Source of the DNA: AWTP1-13 sp963840445
Lineage (GTDB): Bacteria; Pseudomonadota; Alphaproteobacteria; Rhizobiales; Hyphomicrobiaceae
DNA: 64,000 bases
NCBI GenBank assembly: GCA_963840445.1
Contig: CAWIZC010000031.1
Location: forward strand, 1-64,000
Direction: 5' to 3'
The first letter of the stretch is position 1, and every line of letters begins with the position of its first letter. This document shows, in pieces, positions 44,246 through 54,411 of this stretch. The position numbers and the translations under genes were made by a program. The notes under the pieces were generated by a model. The model did not search any database. It was not told where the DNA came from and worked only from the letters and a program-made list of their open reading frames with translations.

Positions 44246-46625
44246 ATGGCGCTCGAGACAGTGCGAAGAAACTCAGTACCCCGACCTGGGCCAACCCGCC
44301 ATCTGTCTGGCCCAGAAGTATTTTCTCCTGGTCCAGCGACTTGGTCGTTGCGCCCGGTGCTGGCCATGCTGGCGCTGGCGGCCATCGTCATCGGCTGGCC
44401 GTGGCTGTCGGGCCGCGTCACCATCCCCTGGGATGCCAAGGCGCATTTCCAGCCGCAGATCCAGTTCCTGGCGCAAAGCCTGGCGCGCGGCGAGTCGCCG
44501 TTCTGGGCGCCCTACGTCTTCTCCGGCCAGCCGCAGATCGCCGACCCGCAGTCGATGATGTTCTCGCCAGCGTTCCTGCTGCTGTCCTTGCTGAACCCCG
44601 CGCCTAGTCTGTGGGCCGCGGATGTGACCTTGCTGGCCATGGTGTTCGTGGGCGGCGCCGCCTTGATGCTATGGTTTCGCGATCAAGGCTGGCATTGGGC
44701 CGGCGCGCTGATCGCCGCGCTGGCATTCGGCTACGGCGCCTCGATGGCCTGGCGCATCCAGCACATCGGCCAGGTGCTGAGTCTCGCCTATCTGCCCATC
44801 ACCATGCTTTGCCTGGATCGGGCGCTGGCACGCCGATCGGTCGCATACGGGGTCGCGGCCGGCGTGGCTGCCGCGCTGATCGTGCTGGGCCGCGATCAGG
44901 TGGCGCTGCTCAGCCTGTATTTGCTCGCAGGCTTCGCGGCCTGGCGCATCCTGGCAACCGACAGGCCGCTGCAAACCGCTCGCACCAACCTGCTGCCGCT
45001 GGCGGCCGGTGCGGCTTCAGCCGTGATCGTGTTCGCCATACCGGTCCTGCTGACGGTTCTGTTCGCCGCCGAGTTCGAACCGACCGGAGATCGACTACAT
45101 CGGCGCCGGGCGCGGCTCGCTGCATCCAGCCCTGCTGCTCACCCTGGTGGCTCCGGATGCGTTCGGCGCCTCGGGCCGCATGGAGGAGTACTGGGGACCG
45201 CCGAGCTTCGCCTGGAGCGGCACGGGACTCTTCATCGCGCAGAACGTCGGTGAGCTGTACATCGGCGCCATACCGCTGCTGCTTATTTTGCTCGCCGGGG
45301 TGCGTGGTCAGCTGTGGGCGCGCGAGATACGCTTCTTCACGATCGCGGCCATTGCCATGCTGCTTTATGCGCTTGGCTGGTACACACCAGCGTTCCAGGT
45401 GTTCTACACGCTGCTGCCGGGCATCAGCCTGTACCGCCGACCCGCGGACGCCACGTTCCTGGTGGGCGCGCTCGGTGCCGTGCTGGCCGGCTATGCCGCG
45501 CATCGGTTGCTTACCGACCGAAAGGCCGACATATCGCGCCAGCAAGCCTTGATCGCCGGCGGCACGATCGGCGGCGCCATCCTCCTCTTCGTCCTGCTGG
45601 CGGTATGGCGCGATCGCTTGCCGCTCTTGCCCTTTCCGCTCGGCATCAGCGCGCTGACGTTCGCGGCGGCGGGCCTGCTGCTTTACTGGGTGCGCCCGCG
45701 CATGGCCGCACAGCCGACGCTGGCGGCGATCCTGCTCGTCGCCTTCACCACGCTCGACCTCGCCTATCACAATGGCCCGAACGGCTCGTCCGCCCTGCCG
45801 CCCTCCACCTACGAGGTGCTGCAGCCGACCAGCAACAACGCCACCATCGCCATCCTGAAATCCAAGGTCGTGGACGACGACAAGCGACGCGACCGTATCG
45901 AGCTGGCAGGCCTCGGCTTCCATTGGCCGAACGCCAGCCTGACGCACAGCCTCGAGAACACGCTGGGCTACAACCCGCTGCGGCTCGGGCTCTACAGCGA
46001 AGCGACTGGCGCGGAGGATCATGTCGGCCTGCCCGACCAGCGCAAGTTCTCGCCGCTGTTTCCCTCCTACCGCTCGAAGCTCGCCGACCTGCTGGGCTTG
46101 CGCTTCATCGCCACGGGAGCTGCCATCGAGACGATGGACGCAAAACTGAAACCGGGCGATCTGCCGCTGGTCGCGCGCACCAGCGACGGCTTCATCTACG
46201 AGAATCCGGGCGCCTTCGACCGCGTGCTGTTTGCCACCGCCGCACAGTCCGCCGACTTCGAACGCCTGCTCCACGACGGCCAATGGCCGAACGTCGACCT
46301 CAAGACGACGGTGCTGCTCCAGGATGCCCCACCCGCCCGCGCGACGCCTGCACGGCCGGGCCAGGTCCACATCGCCAGCTACCGCAATACCGAGGTGGTG
46401 GTGGATGCCGACAGCCCGGACGGCGGCTGGGTGGTCCTCAACGACGTCTGGCAGCCCTGGTGGTTTGCCGAGGTCGATGGCCGCCCGGCCGAGATCCTGC
46501 GCGCCAACGTGCTGTTTCGTGCCGTCGCGGTGCCGCCCGGCCGGCACCAGGTGCGGTTCACGTTCCGCCCGCTGGCCGGCGCGCTGAAGCAGCTCAGGAG
46601 CCCCGTTTCCGGCCATGCACCATAG
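44246..46625 (+). pseudogene. Large multi-pass membrane protein (YfhO-like), one +1 frameshift
   Basis: Corrected, this is a ~792-residue protein with about a dozen membrane helices and a C-terminal soluble domain. The first part contains ESPFWAPYVFSGQPQIADPQ, typical of YfhO-type glycan-related membrane proteins. Frame 1 breaks at AEFEPTGDR; one extra base near 45067 restores SSNRPEIDYIGAGRGSLHPA and the rest. The C-terminal domain (GGWVVLNDVWQPWWFAEVDG, VPPGRHQVRFTF) matches the family. YfhO glycosylates teichoic acids in Gram-positives; here a surface-glycan or lipid glycosylation role is inferred. Confidence 0.82.
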
Positions 46626-46748
46626 GTCGCTATCCGGTTCCCTGCCGCTGCATTCATGCCCCCTTCAGGCCGGCTATGAGAAGGGCAGCGAAGGCGCTAC
46701 CGTTTTACGCACTGCCCTGCCAACACCAGCCGCACGCGTGACCCCGCA

Positions 46749-48543
46749 ATGACCGCTGAGCACTTCCAGGCCCCGGATGCGCCGGGCTTCAAGCTTGACC
46801 ACCGCGTCGTGGCGTCGTTCGCCCGCTTTGCCGGCGGCTACTGGCAAGGTGCCACCCGCTTCAGCGCCTGGCTGCTGACGCTGGCGCTGGCCGCCTGCCT
46901 GGTCCTGTCGACCGCGGCAACGGTTGCGCTCAATCAGTGGAACCGCTGGTTCTTCGACAGCCTGGAGGCGCGCGACGTCGAGGCCATCACGCATGCCGTG
47001 TTCGTGTTCGCGCTGATCATCGCCGCCATGGCGGCGATCGGCGTCGGCATCGTGCTGTCGCGCGAGACGCTGCAGGTGCGCTGGCGCGCCTGGCTGGTTC
47101 ACCACCTGGTCGACCGCTGGCTCGGCCGGCAGCGCTTCTACCACATGAACGTCAGCGGCAAGGAGCCGCCCAATCCCGAGTACCGCATCTCCGACGATAC
47201 GCGCTGGGCCACCGAGCCGCTGGTCGATCTCGGCATCGGCCTGCTGTCGGCCGTGGTCGGTGCGACCGCATTCATCAGCATCCTGTGGAGCGTCGGCGGC
47301 TCGATCACCTTCGATGCCGGCTTCGGGCCGCTCACCATCCCGGCCTACATGGTGTGCGTGGCGCTCGCCTATGGCGCCGTCGCCTCGGGGACGATGCTGT
47401 GGGTCGGCGCTCCGCTGGTCGGCTACGTCGGCCGCAAGAACGAGGCGGAAGGCTACTTCCGCTTCGGCATGATGCGCATCCGCGACAACGCCGAGAGCGT
47501 CGCCCTGATGAACGGCGCCGGCTACGAACGGGCCATCCTGGGTCGCTTCTACGGCACCGTGGTGGCACGCTGGATGGCCATGGTTTGGCAACACGGGCAC
47601 CTGACCTGGATCACCAATTCCGTCGGCCCCATGAAGCCGATCATCCCGCTGCTGTTCGCGGCACCGAAATATCTGTCCGGCGACCTCACGCTCGGCCAGG
47701 TGACGCAGCTCGCCGCCGCCTTCGTCGAGGTGCAGATCGCCATCTCCTGGGTGGTCGACAACTACAGCCGCGTCGCCGAGTGGTATGCGTCCGCCAAGCG
47801 CGTGATGGACATCGTCGACGCCTGCGACCTAGGTCGATGCGGAGGCGACCGCCGACGCCGTTGCGCGGCCGACCGATCGCACGCGAGGCAGCAACGTGCG
47901 CCTGTCCGATTTCGAGATCGCCGATGGCGCCGGCCGGCCGTTGCTGTGGGGATCGGAGCTGTCCGCCGCTCCCGGCGAGTGCGTGCACGTGTCGGGCGCT
48001 TCCAGTACCGGCAAGTCGATGCTGGTGCGGGTGCTGGCCGGCTTGTGGCCGAGCCAGCGCGGCAAGCTGACCATGCCGCCCAGCGCGCAGGTGATGGTGA
48101 CGCCGCAGAAAAGCTATCTGCCGCTCGGCTCGCTGAAGGGCGCGCTGTTCTATCCCGATCCCTCCCTGGCTGTTTCGGACGCCCGCCTGCAGGCGGCGCT
48201 CGAGCGGGTCGGGCTCGGGCCGCTCACCTCGCGTCTCGAGGAAGTCGCGCGCTGGGACCAGGTGCTGTCCAACGGCGAGCGTCAGCGCCTGGCGATTGCC
48301 CGCGTGCTGATCCATCGGCCGCAGGTTGTCATCCTGGATGATGCGCTGTCGGCACTCGATGAGGCTTCGCAGCAGACGCTGCTGGCCCGCCTGAGGACCG
48401 ACCTTGCCGACGCCACCATCATCAGCCTCGGCCAGCGCCCGGCCCCGTCCGGCCTGCACGACCACCAGCTCGTGCTCGAACGCCACGCGGATGGCGCCGC
48501 CCTCGTGCCGCTCGCGGGCCACGCCTTGGCCACCGCCACCTAA
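46749..48543 (+). pseudogene. SbmA/YddA-type ABC transporter (fused permease–ATPase), one +1 frameshift
   Basis: A fused half-transporter of about 597 residues when corrected. The membrane part (ATVALNQWNRWFFDSLEARD, NPEYRISDDTRWATEPLVDL) is typical of ABC_membrane_2/SbmA-like proteins. Frame 1 breaks after DIVDACDL; an extra base near 47830 restores VDAEATADAVARPTDRT and the ATPase, with Walker A GASSTGKSML, signature LSNGERQRLAIAR and Walker B VVILDDALSALD. Walker B has Asp where Glu is usual. Substrate may be a peptide or modified small molecule. Confidence 0.85.
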
Positions 48544-48578
48544 GAAGAAAATGGGAGGGCCCGCAAAGGGCGATAGCC

Positions 48579-49151
48579 ATGAACAAGCTCAACTATTGGA
48601 ACCAGACCTGGAGCCTCGACGAAGCGCAGTGCCCCTGCGACCTGCATCTGGTCGAGTACCTCGAAGAGAAGGCAGTCAAGGGCAAGTCCGTCTTCCACTT
48701 CGGCACCGGCAATCATCACATCGTCGGCCTCAGGCTGGCCGAGAACGGCTCCAACAATGCCGTGCTGGGCATCACGGCCTCCCCGCAGGAATACGACGAC
48801 TACGTCGAGCTGCTGATCCGTAACCCGCGCCTCGGCCACACCTACAAGGCCTACTTCGGCGACATCTATCAGCTCGACGCGCGTCTTCTGCCCGAGCTCG
48901 ACTACGCCGCGCTGTTCCACGTCGGCGAGTTCCGCACGCCCGAGAGTGATGCCTACGGCGCGCTCACGGACCTGGAGATGACGATGGTGTTGGCCGACAA
49001 GCTCCGGCCCGGCGGCGAGGTTCTCTTCTACACCGGCTCGTTTGCCTATGATAAAGCCGAGGCGGTCGCCAAGGAGCTGGTGAAAACTCGCTCCTTCGAT
49101 GATGCGGGCACCTACAAATCGCTGCACATCTTTCGCAAGCGTAGTCGCTAG
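48579..49151 (+). CDS. Putative SAM-binding protein, unknown
   Basis: A 190-residue protein beginning MNKLNYWNQTWSLDEAQCPC. A glycine-rich strand-loop VFHFGTGNHHIVGLRLA (about 38–54), an acidic patch after the second strand, and DLEMTMVLADKLRPGGEVLF (motif III position) resemble a class I methyltransferase core. The usual D/E-x-G-x-G motif is altered to HFGTGN, so enzymatic activity is uncertain. It lies between two ABC transporters on the same strand. Confidence 0.6.
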   Translation: MNKLNYWNQTWSLDEAQCPCDLHLVEYLEEKAVKGKSVFHFGTGNHHIVGLRLAENGSNNAVLGITASPQEYDDYVELLIRNPRLGHTYKAYFGDIYQLDARLLPELDYAALFHVGEFRTPESDAYGALTDLEMTMVLADKLRPGGEVLFYTGSFAYDKAEAVAKELVKTRSFDDAGTYKSLHIFRKRSR

Positions 49152-49156
49152 CGTGT

Positions 49157-49246
49157 GTCATCCCGGGGCTTGTCCCCGGGATCCATCGGGCCGCATGCTC
49201 CGCAGCACGCGGATGGCTGGATCCCGGCAACAAGTGCCGGGATGAC
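49157..49246. repeat. Intergenic palindromic repeat, GTCATCC/GGATGAC family, 90 bp
   Basis: Starts GTCATCCCGGGGCTTGTCCC and ends GTGCCGGGATGAC. The inner arms GGGATCCATC and GGCTGGATCCC pair. Length and design match the copy at 36711. Confidence 0.85.
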
Positions 49247-49307
49247 TTGGAGAATACGGAACCCACGTCGCCTCAATCGGGCTTGGAAAAGAGATAGCAA
49301 GACCCCC

Positions 49308-51080
49308 ATGTCGATCTGGGACATCTACAAACGCGCGCTGAGCATGCTGGCCGCCGAGCGCCGCCAGACCTTCTGGGTGGTGGTGTCCGGCGTGGCGCTC
49401 GGCATCGTGCCGATAGCCGAGCAGGTGCTGCTGGCGCGCGTGGTCGACGCGCTCACGCTTGGACAGGGCGCCTTCCCGATCATCGGCCTGTGGGCCTTGG
49501 TTGGTTTGATCGGCATAGCGGCCAGCGTGGTCGTAGCGGTGTTGGCCGACCGGCTGGCGCATCGCCGTCGCCTCGCCGCGCTCGGGCAGGCCTTCGAGCA
49601 CGCCATCATCCTGCCGATCAGCTATCACGCCGAGAAGGGCTCGGGTGCCGTCGTGCGCACCATCCTTGCGGGCACGGACGCGCTGTTCTGGAACTGGCTG
49701 TCGTTCCTGCGCGAGCAGTTCGTCGCCCTGATCGGCATCCTCGTGCTGGTGCCGACCGCAATCTACATGAATGCCACCATGGCGCTGATCCTGGCGGCGC
49801 TGGCCATCATCTACGTGCTGGCCAACGTGTGGGTGGCGCGCAAGACCAGCACCGATCAGGCCGCCGTCGAGCGCTACCACAACAACGTCTACGGTCGCGT
49901 CGGCGACGTGCTCGGCAACGTCACTGTGGTGCAGAGCTACGCGCGTTTCGCCTCCGAGATGGCCGCCATGCGCACCATCATGGCCGAGCTGCTGGACGCG
50001 CAGTATCCCGTGCTGACCTGGTGGGGCCTGCTCACCGTGATGACCCGCATGGCTGCGACGGTGGCGGTGGTCGCCATCTATACCGTCGGCGCCGTGCTGG
50101 TCGGACGCAACCAGATCAGCGTCGGCGAGATCGTGGCCTTCGTGGGCTTCGCCAGCATCATGATCGGCAAGCTCGATCTGCTGTCAGGCTTCGCCGTGCG
50201 CACCTTCCAGTACGCGCCGACCTTGCGCAGCTTCTTCGACCTGCTCGATGCCACCGAAGGTGTGCGCGAGAAGCCGGACGCCAAGCCGCTCGAACGTGTC
50301 GCCGGCAACGTCCGCTACGAGCACGTGACCTTCCGCTTCAAGAACAGCGACCAGGGCGTGTTCGACGCCAGCTTCGAGGCTCAGGCCGGCAGGACCGTCG
50401 CGCTGGTCGGGCCGACCGGCGCCGGCAAGACCACCACGCTGGCGCTCTTGCAGCGCCTGCGCTCACCCGACGCAGGCCGCATTCTGGTCGACGGCGTCGA
50501 CATCGCCGACGTGACGCTCGGCTCCTTGCGGCACAACATCGCCGTCGTGTTCCAGGACGCCGGCCTGTTCAACCGCTCGATCGCCGAGAACATCCGCGTC
50601 GGTCGGCCCGAGGCGACCGACGCCGAGGTCGAGCAGGCCGCAATGCTCGCCGAGGCGCACGAGTTCATCTCCAAGAAGCCCGACGGCTATCAGTTCGTGA
50701 TCGGTGAGCGCGGCGCATCGCTGTCGGGCGGCGAGCGCCAGCGCCTGGCCATCGCCCGCGCCATCCTCAAGGATGCGCCGATCCTGATCCTCGACGAGGC
50801 GACCAGCGCCCTCGATGTCGAGACCGAAGGCAAGATCAAGCGGGCTCTGGACCGGCTGCGCCAGGGCCGCACCACCTTCATCATCGCGCACCGCTTGTCG
50901 ACGGTCGCCGACGCCGACACCATCCTGGTGCTGGACGGCGGGCACATCATCGAGCGCGGCACCTTCCGCGAGCTGGTGGCGCTGAAGGGGCTGTTCGCCC
51001 GGCTCGTCACGGAAGGCGGCTTCATCGAGCCCGACACGAACGACCCGGTCCCCGAAGCCGCACATCTCGTAAGCGAGTGA
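49308..51080 (+). CDS. ndvA: Glucan exporter ABC transporter, permease–ATPase fusion (NdvA/ChvA type)
   Basis: A 590-residue half-transporter exporting beta-glucans across the inner membrane. The N-terminus MSIWDIYKRALSMLAAERRQ matches NdvA proteins. Six helices are followed by the ATPase: Walker A GPTGAGKTTTLALL, Q-loop VFQDAGLFNRSIAENI, signature LSGGERQRLAIARA, Walker B ILILDEATSALD and switch His in IIAHRLST. In rhizobia the partner synthase is NdvB; here the only glucan synthase in view is OpgH. Confidence 0.93.
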   Translation: MSIWDIYKRALSMLAAERRQTFWVVVSGVALGIVPIAEQVLLARVVDALTLGQGAFPIIGLWALVGLIGIAASVVVAVLADRLAHRRRLAALGQAFEHAIILPISYHAEKGSGAVVRTILAGTDALFWNWLSFLREQFVALIGILVLVPTAIYMNATMALILAALAIIYVLANVWVARKTSTDQAAVERYHNNVYGRVGDVLGNVTVVQSYARFASEMAAMRTIMAELLDAQYPVLTWWGLLTVMTRMAATVAVVAIYTVGAVLVGRNQISVGEIVAFVGFASIMIGKLDLLSGFAVRTFQYAPTLRSFFDLLDATEGVREKPDAKPLERVAGNVRYEHVTFRFKNSDQGVFDASFEAQAGRTVALVGPTGAGKTTTLALLQRLRSPDAGRILVDGVDIADVTLGSLRHNIAVVFQDAGLFNRSIAENIRVGRPEATDAEVEQAAMLAEAHEFISKKPDGYQFVIGERGASLSGGERQRLAIARAILKDAPILILDEATSALDVETEGKIKRALDRLRQGRTTFIIAHRLSTVADADTILVLDGGHIIERGTFRELVALKGLFARLVTEGGFIEPDTNDPVPEAAHLVSE

Positions 51081-51098
51081 CGGTGCGAGGCTACGCCG

Positions 51099-52380
51099 CT
51101 ACTTGAGGAACCCCGCATAGCGCGGCAGCCACAGCGTCAGCTCCGGGATCAGCGTGATGGCGACCAGCGACGCCAGCAGCGGTATCAGCCAAGGCAGGAT
51201 CGCCATGGTCGTTCGCTCGATGGACAGCTTGGAGATTCTGGCCAGCACGAACAGCACCATGCCCGAGCGGCGGATGCAGCAGCCCGATCATCAGGTTGAG
51301 CGTCATCACCACCCCGAAGTGCACCGGGTCGATGCCGACCTTGGTTATGATCGGCATCAGCACCGGCACCAGGATGGAGATCGACGCGATCGGCTCGAGG
51401 AAGCAGCCGACCACCAGCAGCAGGATGTTGATCAGCAGCAGGATGAGGTAGCGGTTGTTGGTATAGGACAGCAGGGCTTCCGCTGCGTATTCGGTCAGCC
51501 GCGTGGTGGTCAGCACCCAGCCGAACAGCGACGCCGCCCCGACGATCAGCAGCACCGCCGCCGACGTCTCGATGGTGTCCATCGTCACCTTGTAGAACTG
51601 CTTGAAATTCAGCGTCCGATACAGGAAGACGCCGAGAATCATGGCCCAGGCGCAGGCCGCAATGGCCGCCTCCGTCGGCGTGAACCAGCCGAACGTCATG
51701 CCGCCCATGATGATGGCCGGCGTCAGCAGCGGCGGCAGGGCGGCGAGAAACGTGACCCCCAGCGTGCGCAGGCGAAACGCCTGGTCGCGGCCCATGTTGT
51801 ACTTGCGCGCGCAGTAGGTGACGTACAGCATCATGAAGATCGTCATCACCGCGCCGGGGATGAACCCGCCCAGGAACAGCGCACCGATCGATACGTTGGC
51901 CATCATGCCGTAGATCACGAACGGCAGCGACGGCGGGATGATCGGCCCCAGCGTTGCGGAGGCCGCAGTCACGCCGACCGAGAACTCGGTGTCGTAGCCG
52001 TGATCCTGCATGGCCTTGATCTCGATGGTGCCGAGCCCCGCCGCGTCGGCAATGGCCGTGCCCGACATGCCGGCGAAGATCACCGAGCCCATGATGTTGA
52101 CGTGCGCCAGGCCGCCCCGCATCCAGCCGCACAAGGCCACCGCAAAGTCGTAGATGCGATTGGTGATGCCGGCCGAGTTCATCAGATTGCCGGCCAGGAT
52201 GAAGAACGGCACGGCCAGCAGCGGGAAGCTGTCGATACCGCCGGCCATGCGGTGCAGGATGACGAAGTCGGGGATGCCGGCAATGAAATGCGTATAGATC
52301 AGCGACGAGCCGGCAAGCGCGATGAAGACTGGGACGCCCGCGAGCAGGACGACGAGGAAGACAAAGATGAGGGCTGTCAT
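51099..52380 (-). pseudogene. TRAP transporter large permease (DctM), one +1 frameshift near the 3' end
   Basis: The channel-forming subunit of a TRAP carboxylate transporter, about 426 residues and 12 helices when corrected. It starts MTALIFVFLVVLLAGVPVFI and has FFILAGNLMNSAGI, MSGTAIADAAGLGTIEIKAM and PPSLPFVIYGMMA. After HPPLG the frame is lost by one extra G in a GGG (51262–51264). The corrected C-terminus reads MVLFVLARISKLSIERTTMA and ends LPRYAGFLK. It overlaps dctQ by four bases (ATGA). Confidence 0.93.
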
Positions 52381-52955
52381 GGCTTGGTGCCTTCGCTCTC
52401 GACCACCAAGCCTGCGGTCAGTGCCTCCTGCGCCGATTTCCAGCCGTCGCGGGCATTGCGCCACACACGCTGGAGCTGGCGGGCGAACATCAGGAAGCAG
52501 CCGAAGGCCACGGCGCCATAGACGTAGCTCATCGACATGTCGATCACGGTCATGCGCTGCACCTGCATGCGTTCCACGATCATTACCGAGAAATAGGCAA
52601 GCAGGCCCATGAAGCCGAGCGTGATGAGATCCACCAACCCCAGCAGCAGGCGTGCCGCCGACGCAGGCAGGAGGTTAGGTAGCAGCACCACGGCGATATG
52701 CGAATTCCGGCGCGTCACCATGGCGGCGCCGATGAACGTTACGCACATCAGGCCGTAGCGGGCGATCTCCTCGGTCCACGCCAGGCTGTCGTTGAGGACG
52801 TAGCGGGTGAAGAATTGCAGGAAGACGATGAAGCCGAGTGCCCAGAACACCGCAAACGCCAGCCAGTCTTCGGGGTAATGCTCGATCTCGACCTCCACGT
52901 CCTCGACGTGGATCAGGTGCTGCTCCGGCTCTTGGCCGGCTTTGATGGCGGTCAT
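52377..52955 (-). CDS. TRAP transporter small permease (DctQ)
   Basis: A 192-residue inner-membrane protein with four helices. The DctQ mark is visible in VLNDSLAWTEEIARYGLMCV followed by FIGAAMVTRRNSHIAV. The N-terminal 30 residues are acidic and cytosolic. It overlaps the large permease start and lies 105 bp after dctP, forming a dctPQM operon. Confidence 0.93.
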   Translation of the reverse strand: MTAIKAGQEPEQHLIHVEDVEVEIEHYPEDWLAFAVFWALGFIVFLQFFTRYVLNDSLAWTEEIARYGLMCVTFIGAAMVTRRNSHIAVVLLPNLLPASAARLLLGLVDLITLGFMGLLAYFSVMIVERMQVQRMTVIDMSMSYVYGAVAFGCFLMFARQLQRVWRNARDGWKSAQEALTAGLVVESEGTKP

Positions 52956-53060
52956 CGTCCCCTCGGGCTGGCAATGGCAGGCTGCCGTTGCTCGGACGGC
53001 AGCCTGATCGATGTTTGATGTGATGCGGAGACAGCTATCCGCCGCCTCCCGGTGGCCGGC

Positions 53061-54047
53061 CTACTTTATCGCCTGCAGCGCATCGTATTCCGCCTGGCTC
53101 CACCCGCCACTGCCGTCATTGTGCAGCGGTAGGGCAGCGGCGCGGAAGGCCGCGCGGTCCACCTCGACCACGTTCTTGCCGAGCTTCTTGAACTCATCGA
53201 CCAGCTTCTGCTCGGATGCACGGATGGAGTCCGTTGCTTTGCCCGCACCCTGAGTGAGGACCTCCTCGAAGATCTTCTTCTCGTCGTCCGTGAGCTTGGA
53301 CCACACGTGGCTGCCAACGATGGTCAGCAGCGACTCGGTGATATGTCCCGTCAGCATGATGTGCGACTGCACTTCGTAGAACTTCTTGGCCATGATGGTC
53401 GGCAGCGGGTTCTCCTGCCCGTCGACGGTGCCCTGCTGCAGCGCCAGGTAGACCTCGGCAAAGGCGATCGGCGTGGCATTGGCGCCAACCGACTTGGTGA
53501 ACATGAGGAACAGCGGCGCCGGCGGCACGCGCAGCTTCATGCCCTTCATGTCTTCCGGCTTCTTGATCTCCTTGTTGGCCGTGACGTGACGCTGCCCGTA
53601 GTAGGTGAGCGTGACGACCTTGTGCTTGGTCTTGTCTTCGTAGCCTGTGGCGATGGTGCGGAACAGCGGGCTCGCCCGATAGGCCATGAAGTGATCGAAG
53701 TCGCGGAGCACGAACGGCGCGTTGGTGATGGCGATCGGCTTGTGGATCGAGCCCGCGAAGGCGACGCCCGTATAGATCATGTCCACGGTGCCGAGGCCCA
53801 GCGCCTCGTTGATCTGGTTCTCGTTGCCGAGTTGCGAGGCGGGAAACACCTGGATCTCGTACTTGCCGTTGGTGCGCTTCTTGATCTCCTCGCCGGCCCA
53901 CACCGCCTCGGTGTGATAGGGCTCGCTGGTCTCATAGACGTGGGCCCACTTGAGCTTGGTCTGGGCGACAGCAGCGGTCGGCGCCCAGCCGAACACGCAG
54001 GCGACGGCAATCGCAGCAAAGACATTAATCCGGTAGATGAGCATCAT
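53061..54047 (-). CDS. TRAP transporter periplasmic solute-binding protein (DctP)
   Basis: The start MMLIYRINVFAAIAVACVFG has GGAGGAGGAAAC directly upstream and gives a signal peptide cut near AVA|QTK. The mature protein shows the DctP pattern: KLKWAHVYETSEPYHTEAVW, the carboxylate-binding Arg region MKGMKLRVPPAPLFLMFTKS, and EVYLALQQGTVDGQENPLPT. The substrate is probably an organic acid, possibly a sugar acid; the sequence does not decide. It is the first gene of the TRAP operon. Confidence 0.95.
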   Translation of the reverse strand: MMLIYRINVFAAIAVACVFGWAPTAAVAQTKLKWAHVYETSEPYHTEAVWAGEEIKKRTNGKYEIQVFPASQLGNENQINEALGLGTVDMIYTGVAFAGSIHKPIAITNAPFVLRDFDHFMAYRASPLFRTIATGYEDKTKHKVVTLTYYGQRHVTANKEIKKPEDMKGMKLRVPPAPLFLMFTKSVGANATPIAFAEVYLALQQGTVDGQENPLPTIMAKKFYEVQSHIMLTGHITESLLTIVGSHVWSKLTDDEKKIFEEVLTQGAGKATDSIRASEQKLVDEFKKLGKNVVEVDRAAFRAAALPLHNDGSGGWSQAEYDALQAIK

Positions 54048-54411
54048 GTTTCCTCCTCCAGGCATTTTGTTGCGCAGGTCGCGGCCAACCCCTCGGCGAG
54101 GCGGCAATTTGTACGATGACCCGATGACTTTAAGATTGAGCGTAGCCATCCCGCCCCCTCCTGACAAGTCCACCACCTATCCGCCGAAAGGCTAGCAAAC
54201 CACCAGCGTCAGGCACTGAGCGAGATTAGAGGTGCCGATTGCAAGGTCCATCCCTCGGATGTGCGAGAGCAGGGCGTGTGCCGCGCGGCACCCACACGCC
54301 GGCCGAGTAGCGGTCCACCCACCACGATCCCAAACGGGCCGCACACAAGCAAAAGAGGCAACGAACGCGTCGTTGCCTCTTGCGATACAGCAGCACTGCG
54401 CGGGACGGCCC
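54048..54411. other. Intergenic region between dctP and ribA
   Basis: About 360 bp. It holds the dctP leader and promoter (54048 to roughly 54180) and, next to ribA, that gene's terminator. No convincing coding frame. Confidence 0.5.
54351..54381 (-). terminator. Rho-independent terminator of ribA
   Basis: On the minus strand, 12-bp arms (54370–54381 and 54353–54364) with loop CGCGT are followed by TTTT. It starts 30 bases after the ribA stop. Confidence 0.8.

Noticed and set aside
33672..51280. Programmed ribosomal frameshifting in the broken genes
   Set aside because: The breaks lack a common slippery sequence or downstream structure and occur in unrelated families that do not use recoding.
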